A DNA stretch of 64,000 nucleotides from an uncultured Lachnospiraceae bacterium (GTDB taxonomy: Bacteria > Bacillota > Clostridia > Lachnospirales > Lachnospiraceae). The notes below the pieces were generated by a model. That model was not told the origin of the DNA and made no database searches. It saw only the letters and a list, made by a program, of their open reading frames with translations. The stretch covers positions 120,160 through 184,159 of the forward strand of contig CANRMA010000004.1 of the NCBI GenBank assembly GCA_947631625.1. The letters run 5' to 3'. This document shows positions 39,001-46,979 of this stretch, piece after piece. Every line of letters begins with the position of its first letter. Positions within the stretch are counted from its first letter, which is position 1. The translations under genes were made by a program, and so were the position numbers.

Positions 39001-40670
39001 GCGCTTTTGTTAAGTTTAAGTCCTGACATATTGGCATATACCGGGATCTTAAACACGAAAGCTGAATTAAGACTGCCTGCGCCTTCATACATTTTTTTGG
39101 TGGAAGTCGATTCACTTGCGGGAGCCTGAATATTCTGCATGTACTGATGATTGTAGAGACCGTAAGGCGAACCGGAATCTACATTGAACTTCTGCAGATA
39201 AGGCGTATCCTGTCCTTTTAATATGTAATTGTTGCCGATAGTGGCGGCGCCGCCCTCCAGTGATTTGTATCTTGTATTCCAACCTTGTTTTTTGGCGTAT
39301 TCCAGACCGCTTTTTATGACGGCTTCCGTTGTTCCGCCATTGGCGGATACATTGAAATAATTATAGAAACCTTCGTACCCCGGATAGGTACCGGAGATAA
39401 GGCCGGAGGTCCCTTTGCCTTGTTCCTGATATACGCGGGAAGCCAGATGGATAGGGCTTAATTTCCTCGAAGAGCCTATTTCATAAAAGGCCTGGGCATA
39501 GGTTCTGTTTTTTTCATCATCAGGAATCGCGCCTTTCATAAAAGTTGAATTAAGGAAATTCTGTATGGCGTCAACGGTGTGATAGGATGAATTAAAGGTA
39601 AGCTGCTCAAACTGGAAGATATAGCTCTCGGTTAAAAAATTGCGGGGGTCCATATAATAGGCTACGGCGTCTTTGGAAGCATAATACCAACCGCTTGTCG
39701 TAGGGCAGGATTCCCCTACCCAGCCTTTACTGACATTACTGTCAGTTTTTTGGATAAGGCTCCTGTCACCCATTTCGCTGTTTACGGCCGTCTCAAAGTT
39801 TAACTTCGTGTTCAGGGGTACGAAGACCCAGTTGGGGTGGGCTGCCTTTAATTTTGTCAGCGCTGCCTGATAGCCTGCAGGAAATTTGCCAACATCTTCG
39901 TAGGAAGAGGTATAAACTGTCATTCCGCCTGCATTGAACTTGTTTATAATGTTGTTGTCCGCAAGTTTACGCAGGTATGTTGCGTCCCAGTTCAGCCAGT
40001 CTTCGTCTGAATATGCCAGATATTTCTGTTCAATATAGCCTTCTTTTAAAACATCGCCGGTCCAAAATGCTGCTTTAAACCAGATATTATCCTGTGTGAT
40101 GGTAACGCTTCTCAGATATACCGTATGGCCGCTTTCAAGAGAAGCGATAATGCTGCTGTTCTTATCCGCGGCTGAATGTACGTCGTATGCGTCGGTCAGG
40201 TATATGAGCGCCATAACGTCCTTGGATGAAACCATATCCTCAAACGCCTTTTCGGCGGACGCGATATCGTCGGAATTCATACTGTCCGACGGTTCGGCAA
40301 TGTTGTTATCTGAAACGGAGCCGTCGTCTGTGTTTGTAATGTCCTCACTAGAAACAGCGACATTATCGTCAGACTGTTCGACTTCATTATCGGTATCTGC
40401 AAGTGAACCGTCAGAATTGCTGTTGCCGTAAGTTGTATCAGAGCCGCTGCTGTCTGCGCTGCCGCCAACATCGCCGTCTGTGTCGAAGTTGGTATTTTCC
40501 GGTTCTGCCGTGGTTTCAGTCTGCGTATCCGTGTCTTCTTTGACAATAATATCAGGCTGTGAAGCCAGGATATCGATGCAGGATGCTTCAAAAAGCATAC
40601 TGAATATGAGAAGACCTGTGATCGCTCTTTGTAAAATGCGAGTATTGGTTTTGGACAGTAGTTTTTTCAT
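36006..40670 (-). CDS. Giant secreted glucosaminidase with Big2 and Ig-like repeats
   Basis: 1554 residues. A signal peptide (to about residue 37) is followed by a Ser/Asp/Thr-rich acidic linker (40-140), an SH3-like segment (about 155-220), and a glucosaminidase catalytic region (about 245-520) with 'VAYYMDPRNFLTESYIFQFE' and 'LASRVYQEQGKGTSG' (probable catalytic Glu). Three Big2 domains (about 550-825, each ending 'ITAVNAGETTITAKAS'-like), one InlB-type repeat ('GFIGWYTGPDGTGKAF') and about six or seven repeats of the 'IKNKDYTVSYKNNKK' type follow. It probably cuts cell-wall glycan strands between GlcNAc and MurNAc, outside the cell. No sortase motif was seen, so binding is likely through the repeats. 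AGGGGG precedes the start. Four TGACA-N4-TGTCA palindromes lie inside. Confidence 0.82.
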   Translation of the reverse strand: MKKLLSKTNTRILQRAITGLLIFSMLFEASCIDILASQPDIIVKEDTDTQTETTAEPENTNFDTDGDVGGSADSSGSDTTYGNSNSDGSLADTDNEVEQSDDNVAVSSEDITNTDDGSVSDNNIAEPSDSMNSDDIASAEKAFEDMVSSKDVMALIYLTDAYDVHSAADKNSSIIASLESGHTVYLRSVTITQDNIWFKAAFWTGDVLKEGYIEQKYLAYSDEDWLNWDATYLRKLADNNIINKFNAGGMTVYTSSYEDVGKFPAGYQAALTKLKAAHPNWVFVPLNTKLNFETAVNSEMGDRSLIQKTDSNVSKGWVGESCPTTSGWYYASKDAVAYYMDPRNFLTESYIFQFEQLTFNSSYHTVDAIQNFLNSTFMKGAIPDDEKNRTYAQAFYEIGSSRKLSPIHLASRVYQEQGKGTSGLISGTYPGYEGFYNYFNVSANGGTTEAVIKSGLEYAKKQGWNTRYKSLEGGAATIGNNYILKGQDTPYLQKFNVDSGSPYGLYNHQYMQNIQAPASESTSTKKMYEGAGSLNSAFVFKIPVYANMSGLKLNKSALQLNKNETFQLTASVNGTDIDGDKVTWKSSDEKIVTVVSGLVTAVDSGTASVTASYDEQEVICRVTVSNPLINISLDKESMTLRRPDTVVDDTNNLDEEALSSNISTAALTVIYEPEDTTDDKTITWTSSNKKVATVDKNGVITAVNAGETTITAKASKAGGLTAKCKVTVIAPVYKIEFSSENNPDTILTGQRLNLYAEYFPKDTTSDTTVLWKSSDTSVINVAQKTGSILGVSAGSAEITATIGGYSASHKVTVENCTVTFMDKDNKTPVKTLTVSYAQAIKEEDFPDENTNTPGFIGWYTGPDGTGKAFEYNTHIYQKETIVYPYFAKPGQGFYTIPIGDQTYTGSAIKPEITVYDINTGSQPSPLIKNKDYTVSYKNNKKAASSDSANPPTVIIKGRGNYEGAQTITFNIVPKALTDADITYDNITSAHTGKSIKGSPAIYRNGKKLIKNTDYKLTYPQTDRGAYRNKGTYSIIVTGCNGYSGTVTVYETITDKIPLSKVKIAKIPTQAYDPDKIDTAAGKGIEPETPLTVTYKGKTLIQSTDGGASGDYVVSYKNNFKTGTASAIITAADNDETLYSGSKSITYKIAAVSINKASISGVLPKTYNGAVSDVLQENISVTLNGVTLTPSPDDGRTGDYVLEYKRTDRAGSATVIVKGINKYTGTKKKTYKITAFDLSSLNGKNITIEYRAEDSASDILTADRLEDITTPYVKGGARPVISSIKYTRQNEPANGSDPAVYLIADRDFTVKYKNNDQITSTGTSENKLPTITITGKGLYKGKLSGSFKITPAPLSDAGAKVTMTASDVVYKQKKGSFKTKISLTDINGKKLQAGKDYDKALKYTYVDDTDAEIVGGGHITRSAGEAVGEDDIPSTGTAIRVTAYGMGPYKGNGENETAFRSAVYRIVAADISKAKVKVDTMTYNSGNAVTLSENDISVTLNGAKLVLGNDYIIDEDTYSGNCSKGKATVIIRGCAANCGGSKKISFKIKGKLFSW

Positions 40671-40850
40671 ATTTTTCCCCCTGTTATGTACGTATTTTAT
40701 TTATTATAAAACATTGTATGAAAAGCTCATACTTACTGTAGCACATTTTGCAATAAAATTCATTGGAGAATATTACAATTTAATAATAAAATAAGAATTA
40801 TTAAAAACAGAAAATTATATTGGGAAATGAAAATTGTCTTTTGATGACAA

Positions 40851-41204
40851 TTATTTCATTTCATCCTGGGAATTCAGAAAGTTTACGAATTGGGTAAGAC
40901 TTTTTCTTTTTTCCTCGTCCAGTTTTTGGATATTGTATACCATTTCATGGAGCGATATGCCGTCCAGATAATCCTGTGAAAGATTGGTATGTCCTGTATA
41001 GGGTACATTGATACTGAGCAGATAATCTGTACTGACTTGGTACAAGTGAGATAATTTTACAATGTGATGAAGGGGAATTTCCCTTAAACCCAACTCATAA
41101 TTGGAGTAGGTCTGTTGGGTGGTGCCAAGGTATTTTGCAATATATTCCTGCCTGTAATTATGGAGTTCCCGTAGTTCTTTTAAAAGTTCATGTGTCTTTT
41201 TCAT
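40851..41204 (-). CDS. XRE-family transcriptional regulator
   Basis: 117 residues. Residues 5-62 form a helix-turn-helix of the Cro/CI type ('YRQEYIAKYLGTTQQTYSN', 'YELGLREIPLHHIVKLSHLY'), followed by a C-terminal helical part of about 50 residues. It is about the same length as, and clearly similar to, the regulator encoded at 41304-41657, so the two are tandem duplicates. A CGAGGTG ribosome site precedes the ATG. A perfect palindrome CAACAT-ATTC-ATGTTG (41266-41281) lies upstream and may be its operator. Target genes are unknown; it lies between the glucosaminidase gene and the agr locus. Confidence 0.85.
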   Translation of the reverse strand: MKKTHELLKELRELHNYRQEYIAKYLGTTQQTYSNYELGLREIPLHHIVKLSHLYQVSTDYLLSINVPYTGHTNLSQDYLDGISLHEMVYNIQKLDEEKRKSLTQFVNFLNSQDEMK

Positions 41205-41265
41205 ATTACACCTCGTTATGTTGTAAAATTAAAATAACACACAACGATATAAAAACAAGCATTCA

Positions 41266-41281
41266 CAACATATTCATGTTG
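41266..41281. promoter_or_regulatory. Candidate XRE operator, CAACAT-N4-ATGTTG
   Basis: Perfect 6-4-6 inverted repeat between the two XRE genes, upstream of the 40851-41204 gene and 23 bases from the end of the other. Confidence 0.45.
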
Positions 41282-41303
41282 ATTTGTTTAAAATACAACA
41301 AAA

Positions 41304-41657
41304 TTATGGATTTTCAGAGTCGTGGTGAAGAAAACGTATATATTTGATCAAGTCTTTTCGGTCTTCTTCGTTAAGAGTTTGTATATCATAAACAATATCG
41401 TGTAAAGTAATATTGCCTACATATGCGGCATTCATATCAAGACTCCCAAGATAAGAGGAATCCGAGCTTAACAGATAGTCTGTGCTGACTTTATAAAATT
41501 TGGCAAGTTTCCGGACTGCTTCAATGGGGATCTCACGACGTCCGTTTTCATAATTGGAATATGTTTGTTGTGATATGCCAAGATAATTAGCAATGGTTTC
41601 CTGTTTAATATCGTGGTCTTCTCTTAAATCTCTCAAAATAGCATTAAGTGTCTTCAT
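41304..41657 (-). CDS. XRE-family transcriptional regulator (paralogue)
   Basis: 117 residues, with a Cro/CI helix-turn-helix at about 5-62 ('DIKQETIANYLGISQQTYSN', 'YENGRREIPIEAVRKLAKFY') and a C-terminal helical part ending 'YIRFLHHDSENP'. The start at ATG 41657 is chosen because it aligns with its paralogue and has AAAAGG upstream; a longer frame to 41774 has no support. Two inverted repeats built from ACAACA/TGTTGT lie upstream (41711-41725 and 41765-41781), which suggests self-control. It is transcribed away from the response regulator gene at 41916. Confidence 0.85.
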   Translation of the reverse strand: MKTLNAILRDLREDHDIKQETIANYLGISQQTYSNYENGRREIPIEAVRKLAKFYKVSTDYLLSSDSSYLGSLDMNAAYVGNITLHDIVYDIQTLNEEDRKDLIKYIRFLHHDSENP

Positions 41658-41710
41658 AATTATAACCTTTTCCGATATATTATCATATCCGTTGTTACAG
41701 ATATTAGCAC

Positions 41711-41725
41711 ACAACAAAATGTTGT
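41711..41725. promoter_or_regulatory. Candidate XRE operator, ACAACA-AAA-TGTTGT
   Basis: Perfect 6-3-6 inverted repeat upstream of the 41304-41657 regulator. A second, looser one (TACAA-N7-TTGTA) follows at 41765-41781. Confidence 0.5.
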
Positions 41726-41915
41726 TTGATGAATTACTGCTATTTGTAATAAAATATAAATGGCTACAATACAATGTTGTAAATAGAAAATTGCGACAAC
41801 TAATGTTATAGAATAAAATAAATAGGTAGAGTATTTAAGTGATAATATATTATGGAATAACTGCCGATTTATTCAATGTAGCCGAAGTACACTATTTTTT
41901 AAGAGGATGAAGGAT

Positions 41916-42650
41916 ATGCTTTATACAGGTGAAGAATTATTATGGATAGCAATATGCGATGACGAAAGAAAAAGCGTAAGGGAAATAAGAGAAATTCTGA
42001 TGGAAGGTGAACTGGAACCGGGTGATTTCAAAATCTCCAGTTTTTCATCGGGGAGAGAATTGCTTAATGCAAGTGTAAGCAGATATAACCTGCTTATATT
42101 GGACATGATGTTCCCGGGTGAAAACGGCAGGGATATAGCCAGAGAATACAGAAAGAAGAACAAAGACGGTCTTATTGTATTCTGTACCGACAAAGCGAAC
42201 CCCATACCTGAAGACTTTAATTTTCTGCCTTATCGTTATATGCGCAAAGACCGTATAAGGCAGCTGAGAAGCGGTCTGCTTGAAACTGTGGAAGAAATGT
42301 ACAGACGAAAGGCTAAAAAACGGATACCTTTTACGAATGGCAAATCTGTGGTGCTTATCGAAGCTGACAAAATCCTTTATATGGAGATAGCCAAAACCGG
42401 AAGCACTGTATTTTATTATGACAGGGATAATATTGTAAGTCAGATAAGAGTTAAAGAAAAGCTTAAAGATTTATACCCGAAAATGGCCGTGTTTGGTTTT
42501 GAATTTTCGCATAACAGCTATCTGGTAAACTGTCATTATCTTAAACAATGGAATAACAATGAACTGGAGCTGATTGACGGCACACGTTTAAGTATTAGCC
42601 GCGCAAGGAAAAATAAATTCAGGGAAGTGTGCATAAGATATATTTCATAA
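41916..42650 (+). CDS. LytTR-family response regulator (AgrA-like)
   Basis: 244 residues: receiver domain at about 1-115 ('WIAICDDERKSVREI', phospho-acceptor Asp in 'NLLILDMMFPGENG') and a LytTR DNA-binding domain at about 135-240 ('IPFTNGKSVVLIEADKILYM', 'SHNSYLVNCHYLK', ending 'LSISRARKNKFREV'). Proteins of this kind answer peptide signals sensed by GHKL kinases such as those encoded at 43597 and 46980. ATG 41916 is preferred over 41907 because AAGAGG is ten bases upstream of it. The second regulator gene follows after 26 bases. Confidence 0.88.
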   Translation: MLYTGEELLWIAICDDERKSVREIREILMEGELEPGDFKISSFSSGRELLNASVSRYNLLILDMMFPGENGRDIAREYRKKNKDGLIVFCTDKANPIPEDFNFLPYRYMRKDRIRQLRSGLLETVEEMYRRKAKKRIPFTNGKSVVLIEADKILYMEIAKTGSTVFYYDRDNIVSQIRVKEKLKDLYPKMAVFGFEFSHNSYLVNCHYLKQWNNNELELIDGTRLSISRARKNKFREVCIRYIS

Positions 42651-42676
42651 AATGTTTACGAAATGAGAAATGCAGT

Positions 42677-43417
42677 ATGAAAACAATTCTTATTGTAGAA
42701 GATAACTTAAGAAGCAGGGAAATGCTGATCAAAATAATAAAAAGCATAAGGGATGATGTGGATATAAAAGAAGCTTCAAGCCTTGAAGAAGCGTCTGTTC
42801 TGGTATTTAAGAACAATATAGATTTGTTTATTCTTGATATTATTCTGAATTCTTCAAATCCGTCAGACGTATCAGGCATACGCTTTGCTGAATACATAAG
42901 GACTTTTGAGAAATATAAATATTCACCGATCATATTCATAACAGCCTTGGAAGATCCTGAATTACATGCATACAGTGAACTGCATTGCTATTATTATGTG
43001 GAAAAGCCGTATGATGCCGATAAAGTGGCAAGTGTTGTCGCGGAAGCTCTGGAAATGCCAAGGCTCGACAAAGTTACGCATAAGGTTTTCTTTAGATGCA
43101 ATGGAGTTTTGTACAAGAAAGAGATATCCGACATTATTTATATCGAAAATACCAGAGCCAGGCAGAGCGTATACTGTGTAAACGGTGATCTGAAACTGCC
43201 ATATAAGCCTATGAAAGTAATTTTGGAAGAACTTAATTCGGACAAGTTCGTCCAGTGCAGCAGATATCATATCGTTAATGTGGATTATATTGATAAAATA
43301 GATACGGTCAATCGATATATTCAGCTTAAAGGAGTAAAAGAGGAAATTGAGATAGGAAATACGTTCAAGAAAAAGTTTCTTAAATGTGTTATGGAACAGA
43401 TAAAGATTATAAAGTAA
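42677..43417 (+). CDS. LytTR-family response regulator
   Basis: 246 residues: receiver domain (start 'MKTILIVEDNLRSREML', acceptor Asp in 'IDLFILDIILNS', Lys in 'YYVEKPYD') and a LytTR DNA-binding domain at about 138-242 ('VFFRCNGVLYKKEISDIIYI', 'KFVQCSRYHIVNVDYID'). The start is set at 42677, where the conserved receiver sequence begins; the upstream extension from 42629 overlaps the previous gene and has no ribosome site. It differs clearly from the regulator just upstream, so the locus has two separate LytTR regulators. Confidence 0.86.
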   Translation: MKTILIVEDNLRSREMLIKIIKSIRDDVDIKEASSLEEASVLVFKNNIDLFILDIILNSSNPSDVSGIRFAEYIRTFEKYKYSPIIFITALEDPELHAYSELHCYYYVEKPYDADKVASVVAEALEMPRLDKVTHKVFFRCNGVLYKKEISDIIYIENTRARQSVYCVNGDLKLPYKPMKVILEELNSDKFVQCSRYHIVNVDYIDKIDTVNRYIQLKGVKEEIEIGNTFKKKFLKCVMEQIKIIK

Positions 43418-43596
43418 TAAGATGGAAACTGTGGTATCTTGATCGTTGGGGTGCGGCAGTTTTTATTTTGAGACGCATATGAATGTAGAGCATTATTTGA
43501 TAATAAGGAAAATGTTGAGTTAAGCTGACTAAAAATAAATTTTACATAATGATGAAGAAGACATTTTAAATACTATAATTATTAGGAAGGATAGCT

Positions 43597-44937
43597 ATGA
43601 TGATTAGGAATATTATTGTACTTATAGAATTGCTTGAATATTTCTATTGTATAGCCCGATTATTCGGTAAAAAGTTAAGAATCAATATATATGTAGTTAT
43701 ATTATCTATTTTAGATATGTTTTTAATGACAGCTATAAATCATTATAAATTTCCAATGTATTTTACTTTTATATTAGACATATGTATTTTTATATATACT
43801 TTGTTGTATTATGAAGAGGGAATTAAGCGGTCATTAATAAACCTGTTTTTAACTACAGTAATAGTAGCAGTTTCACAATTATTGTCATTTATGCCTATTT
43901 ATTTGATTTTTTATAAACAGTATGGAAAGATTAATATAAATGAATTGTTGATTATAATATTAAGTTTAATAATAATTGTTATTTTTAGTTATATAATAAA
44001 TTTTCGTAGAATTTTAGACTTTTTTATTAAAAGAAATAGCATAGTTATAGAAATATATATATTCGCAATACTATCAATGGGTATAAATATTTATAAAATG
44101 AAAGATACAAGCAAAATATATGGTGAAGATTATATTCAAATTGTATTATTTTTCTTTATATTTGTATTTATGATTTATGAGTGGCAGAAATCCAGAATGG
44201 ATGCGGAAAAGAGAAAGGCACAGTTGGATATGAATACTCTCTATTATGGAGCGTATGATCAGCTGATCATGCTTATCAGGGAAAGACAGCATGATATGAA
44301 AAATCATATAAATACTATTCTGAGCATGGTATATACAACTAATGATTATGATGAGCTTGTATCGAAGCAGACAGAATATTGCAGACAAGTACTGGACAGA
44401 AATGAAGGGGCCAAACTGGTCCTGACGATAGAAAATCCGCTTATTGCAGGATTTTTATACAGCAAGATACAGGAAGCCGAAAAGAAGGGTATAAAGATAG
44501 ATTATGAAGTAAATATTAAAAAGAACGCAACAGCGCTTCCCGAATACGAACTTGTGGAAATGGCAGGCATACTTATAGATAACGCAATTGAAGCCTTATC
44601 TGTAGAAAATCCTGAGTCGGATGCGGATAAAATTTTGAAGGTCATATATGTATCAATGAAAGAAAATGAGACTAACACAGAGATAGTCGTGGCAAATACA
44701 AGTGATTACTATGAAGGCGACGTTACAGAGTATTTCTTTGAACCCGGTTACAGCAGTAAAGGAAAAGGCAGGGGAATAGGTCTGGCTAAGTTAAAACGCA
44801 TGGTACATGAAAGAATGGGCGAGATTATAGTCAGTAATGAAGAATATAATAATACAAATTACCTGCAATTCTGTATAATTATTCCTATAAAGAAAAATAG
44901 GAAAAGCAATAAGGAAAGTTTCGTTAGTGATAAATAA
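43597..44937 (+). CDS. GHKL sensor histidine kinase (AgrC-like)
   Basis: 446 residues: six or so membrane helices in the first 195 residues, then a dimerisation part with the phospho-acceptor His in 'RERQHDMKNHINTI' (near residue 231) and a GHKL ATPase domain ('LVEMAGILIDNAIEALS', 'GKGRGIGLAKLKRM'). It is typical of AgrC-type receptors for cyclic peptides. The ATG at 43597 or 43600 follows AGGAAGGA. Codon use in the membrane half is much more AT-rich than in the kinase half, a common trait of fast-changing receptor domains. Likely partners are the LytTR regulators upstream and agrBD downstream. Confidence 0.87.
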   Translation: MMIRNIIVLIELLEYFYCIARLFGKKLRINIYVVILSILDMFLMTAINHYKFPMYFTFILDICIFIYTLLYYEEGIKRSLINLFLTTVIVAVSQLLSFMPIYLIFYKQYGKININELLIIILSLIIIVIFSYIINFRRILDFFIKRNSIVIEIYIFAILSMGINIYKMKDTSKIYGEDYIQIVLFFFIFVFMIYEWQKSRMDAEKRKAQLDMNTLYYGAYDQLIMLIRERQHDMKNHINTILSMVYTTNDYDELVSKQTEYCRQVLDRNEGAKLVLTIENPLIAGFLYSKIQEAEKKGIKIDYEVNIKKNATALPEYELVEMAGILIDNAIEALSVENPESDADKILKVIYVSMKENETNTEIVVANTSDYYEGDVTEYFFEPGYSSKGKGRGIGLAKLKRMVHERMGEIIVSNEEYNNTNYLQFCIIIPIKKNRKSNKESFVSDK

Positions 44938-45020
44938 TATGTTATATAAATTTGTCTGAGGACTTTATAAAAGTCCGGAAATATGATATTATATATACAC
45001 AATGATAAGAGGAGTGTTTA

Positions 45021-45920
45021 ATGGAAAATACAAAAGTGCAATGGCATCCGGGTTTTGTTGCTGCGATGAATCTAGAATTTACGGAAAACAGGGGTGATTT
45101 AATATTTGAGAAAGAGTACAATCTCAATACGAAACCTTTGGAAATTGATCTTCTTGTAATTAAGAAAAATTCTGATATTAGAATAGACAATGAAATTGGC
45201 AGGATATTCCGGGGTCATAACATATTGGAATATAAATCTCCGGAAGATCATCTGGATATTGATACCTTTTATAAAACCGGCGCTTATGCGGGATTGTATA
45301 AATCTTACGGAAAGACATTGGACTCGATTAAGGCAGATGATGTAACGGTATCAATGGTGCGTGAGATTAAACCGGAAGGTCTGTTCGGGTATTTTACAGA
45401 ACATGGATATGCGATCACAAACCCTTATCAAGGTATATATTATGTAAATAATAATGTCCTGTTTCCCACACAGATCGTGGTGACCGGAGAACTTAACAGG
45501 AGAGGGCACATATGGTTACGATCTTTGTCTGAGAAATTAGGAGAACAGGATATAAAGGATCTTATTGAAAAAATAAGAGGGTTAAAACAAAAGCAGGATA
45601 GGGAGATGGCAGATTCTGTTTTTGAAGTAAGCGTAAGATCTAATGAGCAGATTGTAAAAAATATGTTGGGAGATGACGGTATGAGTAAAGAATTACTTGA
45701 GATTATGAAGCCTATAATAGAACCCATGATGATCAAATTGAAGAATGAAAGTATGCAGCAAGGGATGCAGCAGGGGATGCAGCAGGGATTGCAGCAGGGG
45801 GTTGAGAAAACAATAAATATAATGAGAAGCTTAGGCTGCGATGACAGTCAGATTGAAAATGCCATTATGGAGCAGTATGAACTGTCTGCGGATGTTGTAA
45901 AAGGTTACATGTTTAGTTGA
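45021..45920 (+). CDS. Rpn-like PD-(D/E)XK nuclease family protein
   Basis: 299 residues. The N-terminal part shows the nuclease fold motifs 'FEKEYNLNTKPLEIDLLVI' and 'HNILEYKSPEDHLDIDTFYK', with the catalytic Asp and E-x-K pair. The C-terminus ends in a short Gln-Gly repeat (four copies of M/L-Q-Q-G from 12-base direct repeats at about 45754-45801) and a helical tail. Relatives are the Rpn 'recombination-promoting nuclease' or transposase_31-type proteins, common in Lachnospiraceae in many copies. An AGAGGAG ribosome site precedes the ATG. It converges with agrD on a shared terminator. Its link with agr is probably only positional. Confidence 0.75.
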   Translation: MENTKVQWHPGFVAAMNLEFTENRGDLIFEKEYNLNTKPLEIDLLVIKKNSDIRIDNEIGRIFRGHNILEYKSPEDHLDIDTFYKTGAYAGLYKSYGKTLDSIKADDVTVSMVREIKPEGLFGYFTEHGYAITNPYQGIYYVNNNVLFPTQIVVTGELNRRGHIWLRSLSEKLGEQDIKDLIEKIRGLKQKQDREMADSVFEVSVRSNEQIVKNMLGDDGMSKELLEIMKPIIEPMMIKLKNESMQQGMQQGMQQGLQQGVEKTINIMRSLGCDDSQIENAIMEQYELSADVVKGYMFS

Positions 45921-45940
45921 AGTTTATAAATGATAATAAA

Positions 45941-45980
45941 ATAAAAATCCCGGAGATCGCGTATCTTCCGGGATTTTTAT
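45941..45980. terminator. Bidirectional terminator
   Basis: Perfect 14-base arms (ATAAAAATCCCGGA and its complement, 45941-45954 and 45967-45980) with a 12-base centre. The A/T ends serve both directions: the Rpn-like gene from the left and agrD from the right. Confidence 0.85.
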
Positions 45981-45981
45981 C

Positions 45982-46110
45982 TTAATCTTCTGTAGGAAAT
46001 TCAGGTTCTCCAAATAGGCACAAACAAGCCCCACCTATACGATATATAAGTGAAAATGCCAAACAAGCGCTGCACAAATTACCTACATTTCTTCTAAGCC
46101 AATTTTTCAT
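45982..46110 (-). CDS. agrD: AgrD-like cyclic autoinducer peptide precursor
   Basis: A 42-residue gene too short for usual gene calling. The product has an amphipathic N-terminal helix (MKNWLRRNVGNLCSACLAFS), a signal core 'GGACLCLF' and the conserved acidic/proline tail 'GEPEFPTED'. AgrB cuts after the core and joins a Cys thiol to the new C-terminus; a five-residue ring from Cys29 to Phe33 is most likely, though Cys31 is possible. AAAGGAGG at 46120-46127 precedes the ATG. The gene overlaps the end of agrB by 17 bases and ends at the terminator. Confidence 0.9.
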   Translation of the reverse strand: MKNWLRRNVGNLCSACLAFSLIYRIGGACLCLFGEPEFPTED

Positions 46111-46675
46111 TGCATTTCACCTCCTTTAAAAGTTTTGTTATAGATAATTGGATCGTATGTAATACAACCGTCCAAAAACTAACGATAAGATAAGCGCTAT
46201 CCTGAAAAATAAAAATAAGGGATGCGACTATAAATACAACCTGAAAACTCTGTATTTTGGCTTTTTTAATAACGGACTCTTCGGCGGCGTCCCTGTTTTT
46301 CAGCGAAGTCGGCCCAATCATGTAATCAACTATGGCGCATATCATTAATACAGGGTAGATCATAAGCGGATGAATATTAAACAGCGCCGGTAATATGTTT
46401 ATTACGCTGTAAAAATATATAAATGAAACCAGAAGGCAGCTCCAGTATCTGTTAAAGTGCAAGCCGCCATTTTTTGTCCTTAGAAGAAACATGGGAACGG
46501 CTGCAAAAAGAAATTCGATAAATTGACCTGAGATATAGAAATAAACCATAAATATGATGAATTTGCTAACGTCGTAAAAAATAGCTGTCAACGTAAATTT
46601 AATAAGTTTCATCTGGTAATCACTATACCCATATTCCAACTGCACTCTGTTATAAATAGATTCCATACTTTTCAT
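46094..46675 (-). CDS. agrB: AgrB-like accessory gene regulator, peptide-processing protease
   Basis: 193 residues with about five or six membrane helices. The catalytic pair is visible as 'NGGLHFNRYWSC' (His73 and Cys80, H-x6-C, the same spacing as in staphylococcal AgrB His77/Cys84). It cuts the AgrD precursor in the membrane and makes the thiolactone ring. ATG 46675 is taken; ATG 46666 is close and equally possible. It is transcribed with agrD and away from the second sensor kinase at 46980. Confidence 0.93.
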   Translation of the reverse strand: MKSMESIYNRVQLEYGYSDYQMKLIKFTLTAIFYDVSKFIIFMVYFYISGQFIEFLFAAVPMFLLRTKNGGLHFNRYWSCLLVSFIYFYSVINILPALFNIHPLMIYPVLMICAIVDYMIGPTSLKNRDAAEESVIKKAKIQSFQVVFIVASLIFIFQDSAYLIVSFWTVVLHTIQLSITKLLKEVKCNEKLA

Positions 46676-46979
46676 TGCCTGACCGCCTTCATGTCAATTT
46701 ACGTTTCTATTGTATATAAAAAGTTTTAAATCTGACTGATTTTAGCCTAAATGAGATAAAATATGTATCTAAAATGAATAATTCGCTAAAAAAGCATTAA
46801 ATTTTATAATTTTTGCCGGATATCTGATTACTAAATGCGAAAAATTCCGTATTAGGGAAAAAATGGTCAACATCATAAGAAATTGAGCAATTATAAATTA
46901 AAAATGTTTTTACATTAATCCGTAATATTGGAATTATTGTAAGCAATATAAAAAATAAGAGAGGCCGTGGATACAGGTT
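46676..46979. other. Divergent control region between agrB and the second kinase
   Basis: 304 very AT-rich bases with no gene. It must hold the promoters for both genes. I could not pick out a clear promoter or a paired LytTR binding repeat by eye. Confidence 0.4.

Noticed and set aside
36006..40670. Lipoprotein anchor in the giant glucosaminidase
   Set aside because: The only early Cys (context FEASC) has Glu at the -3 position, which does not fit a lipobox.
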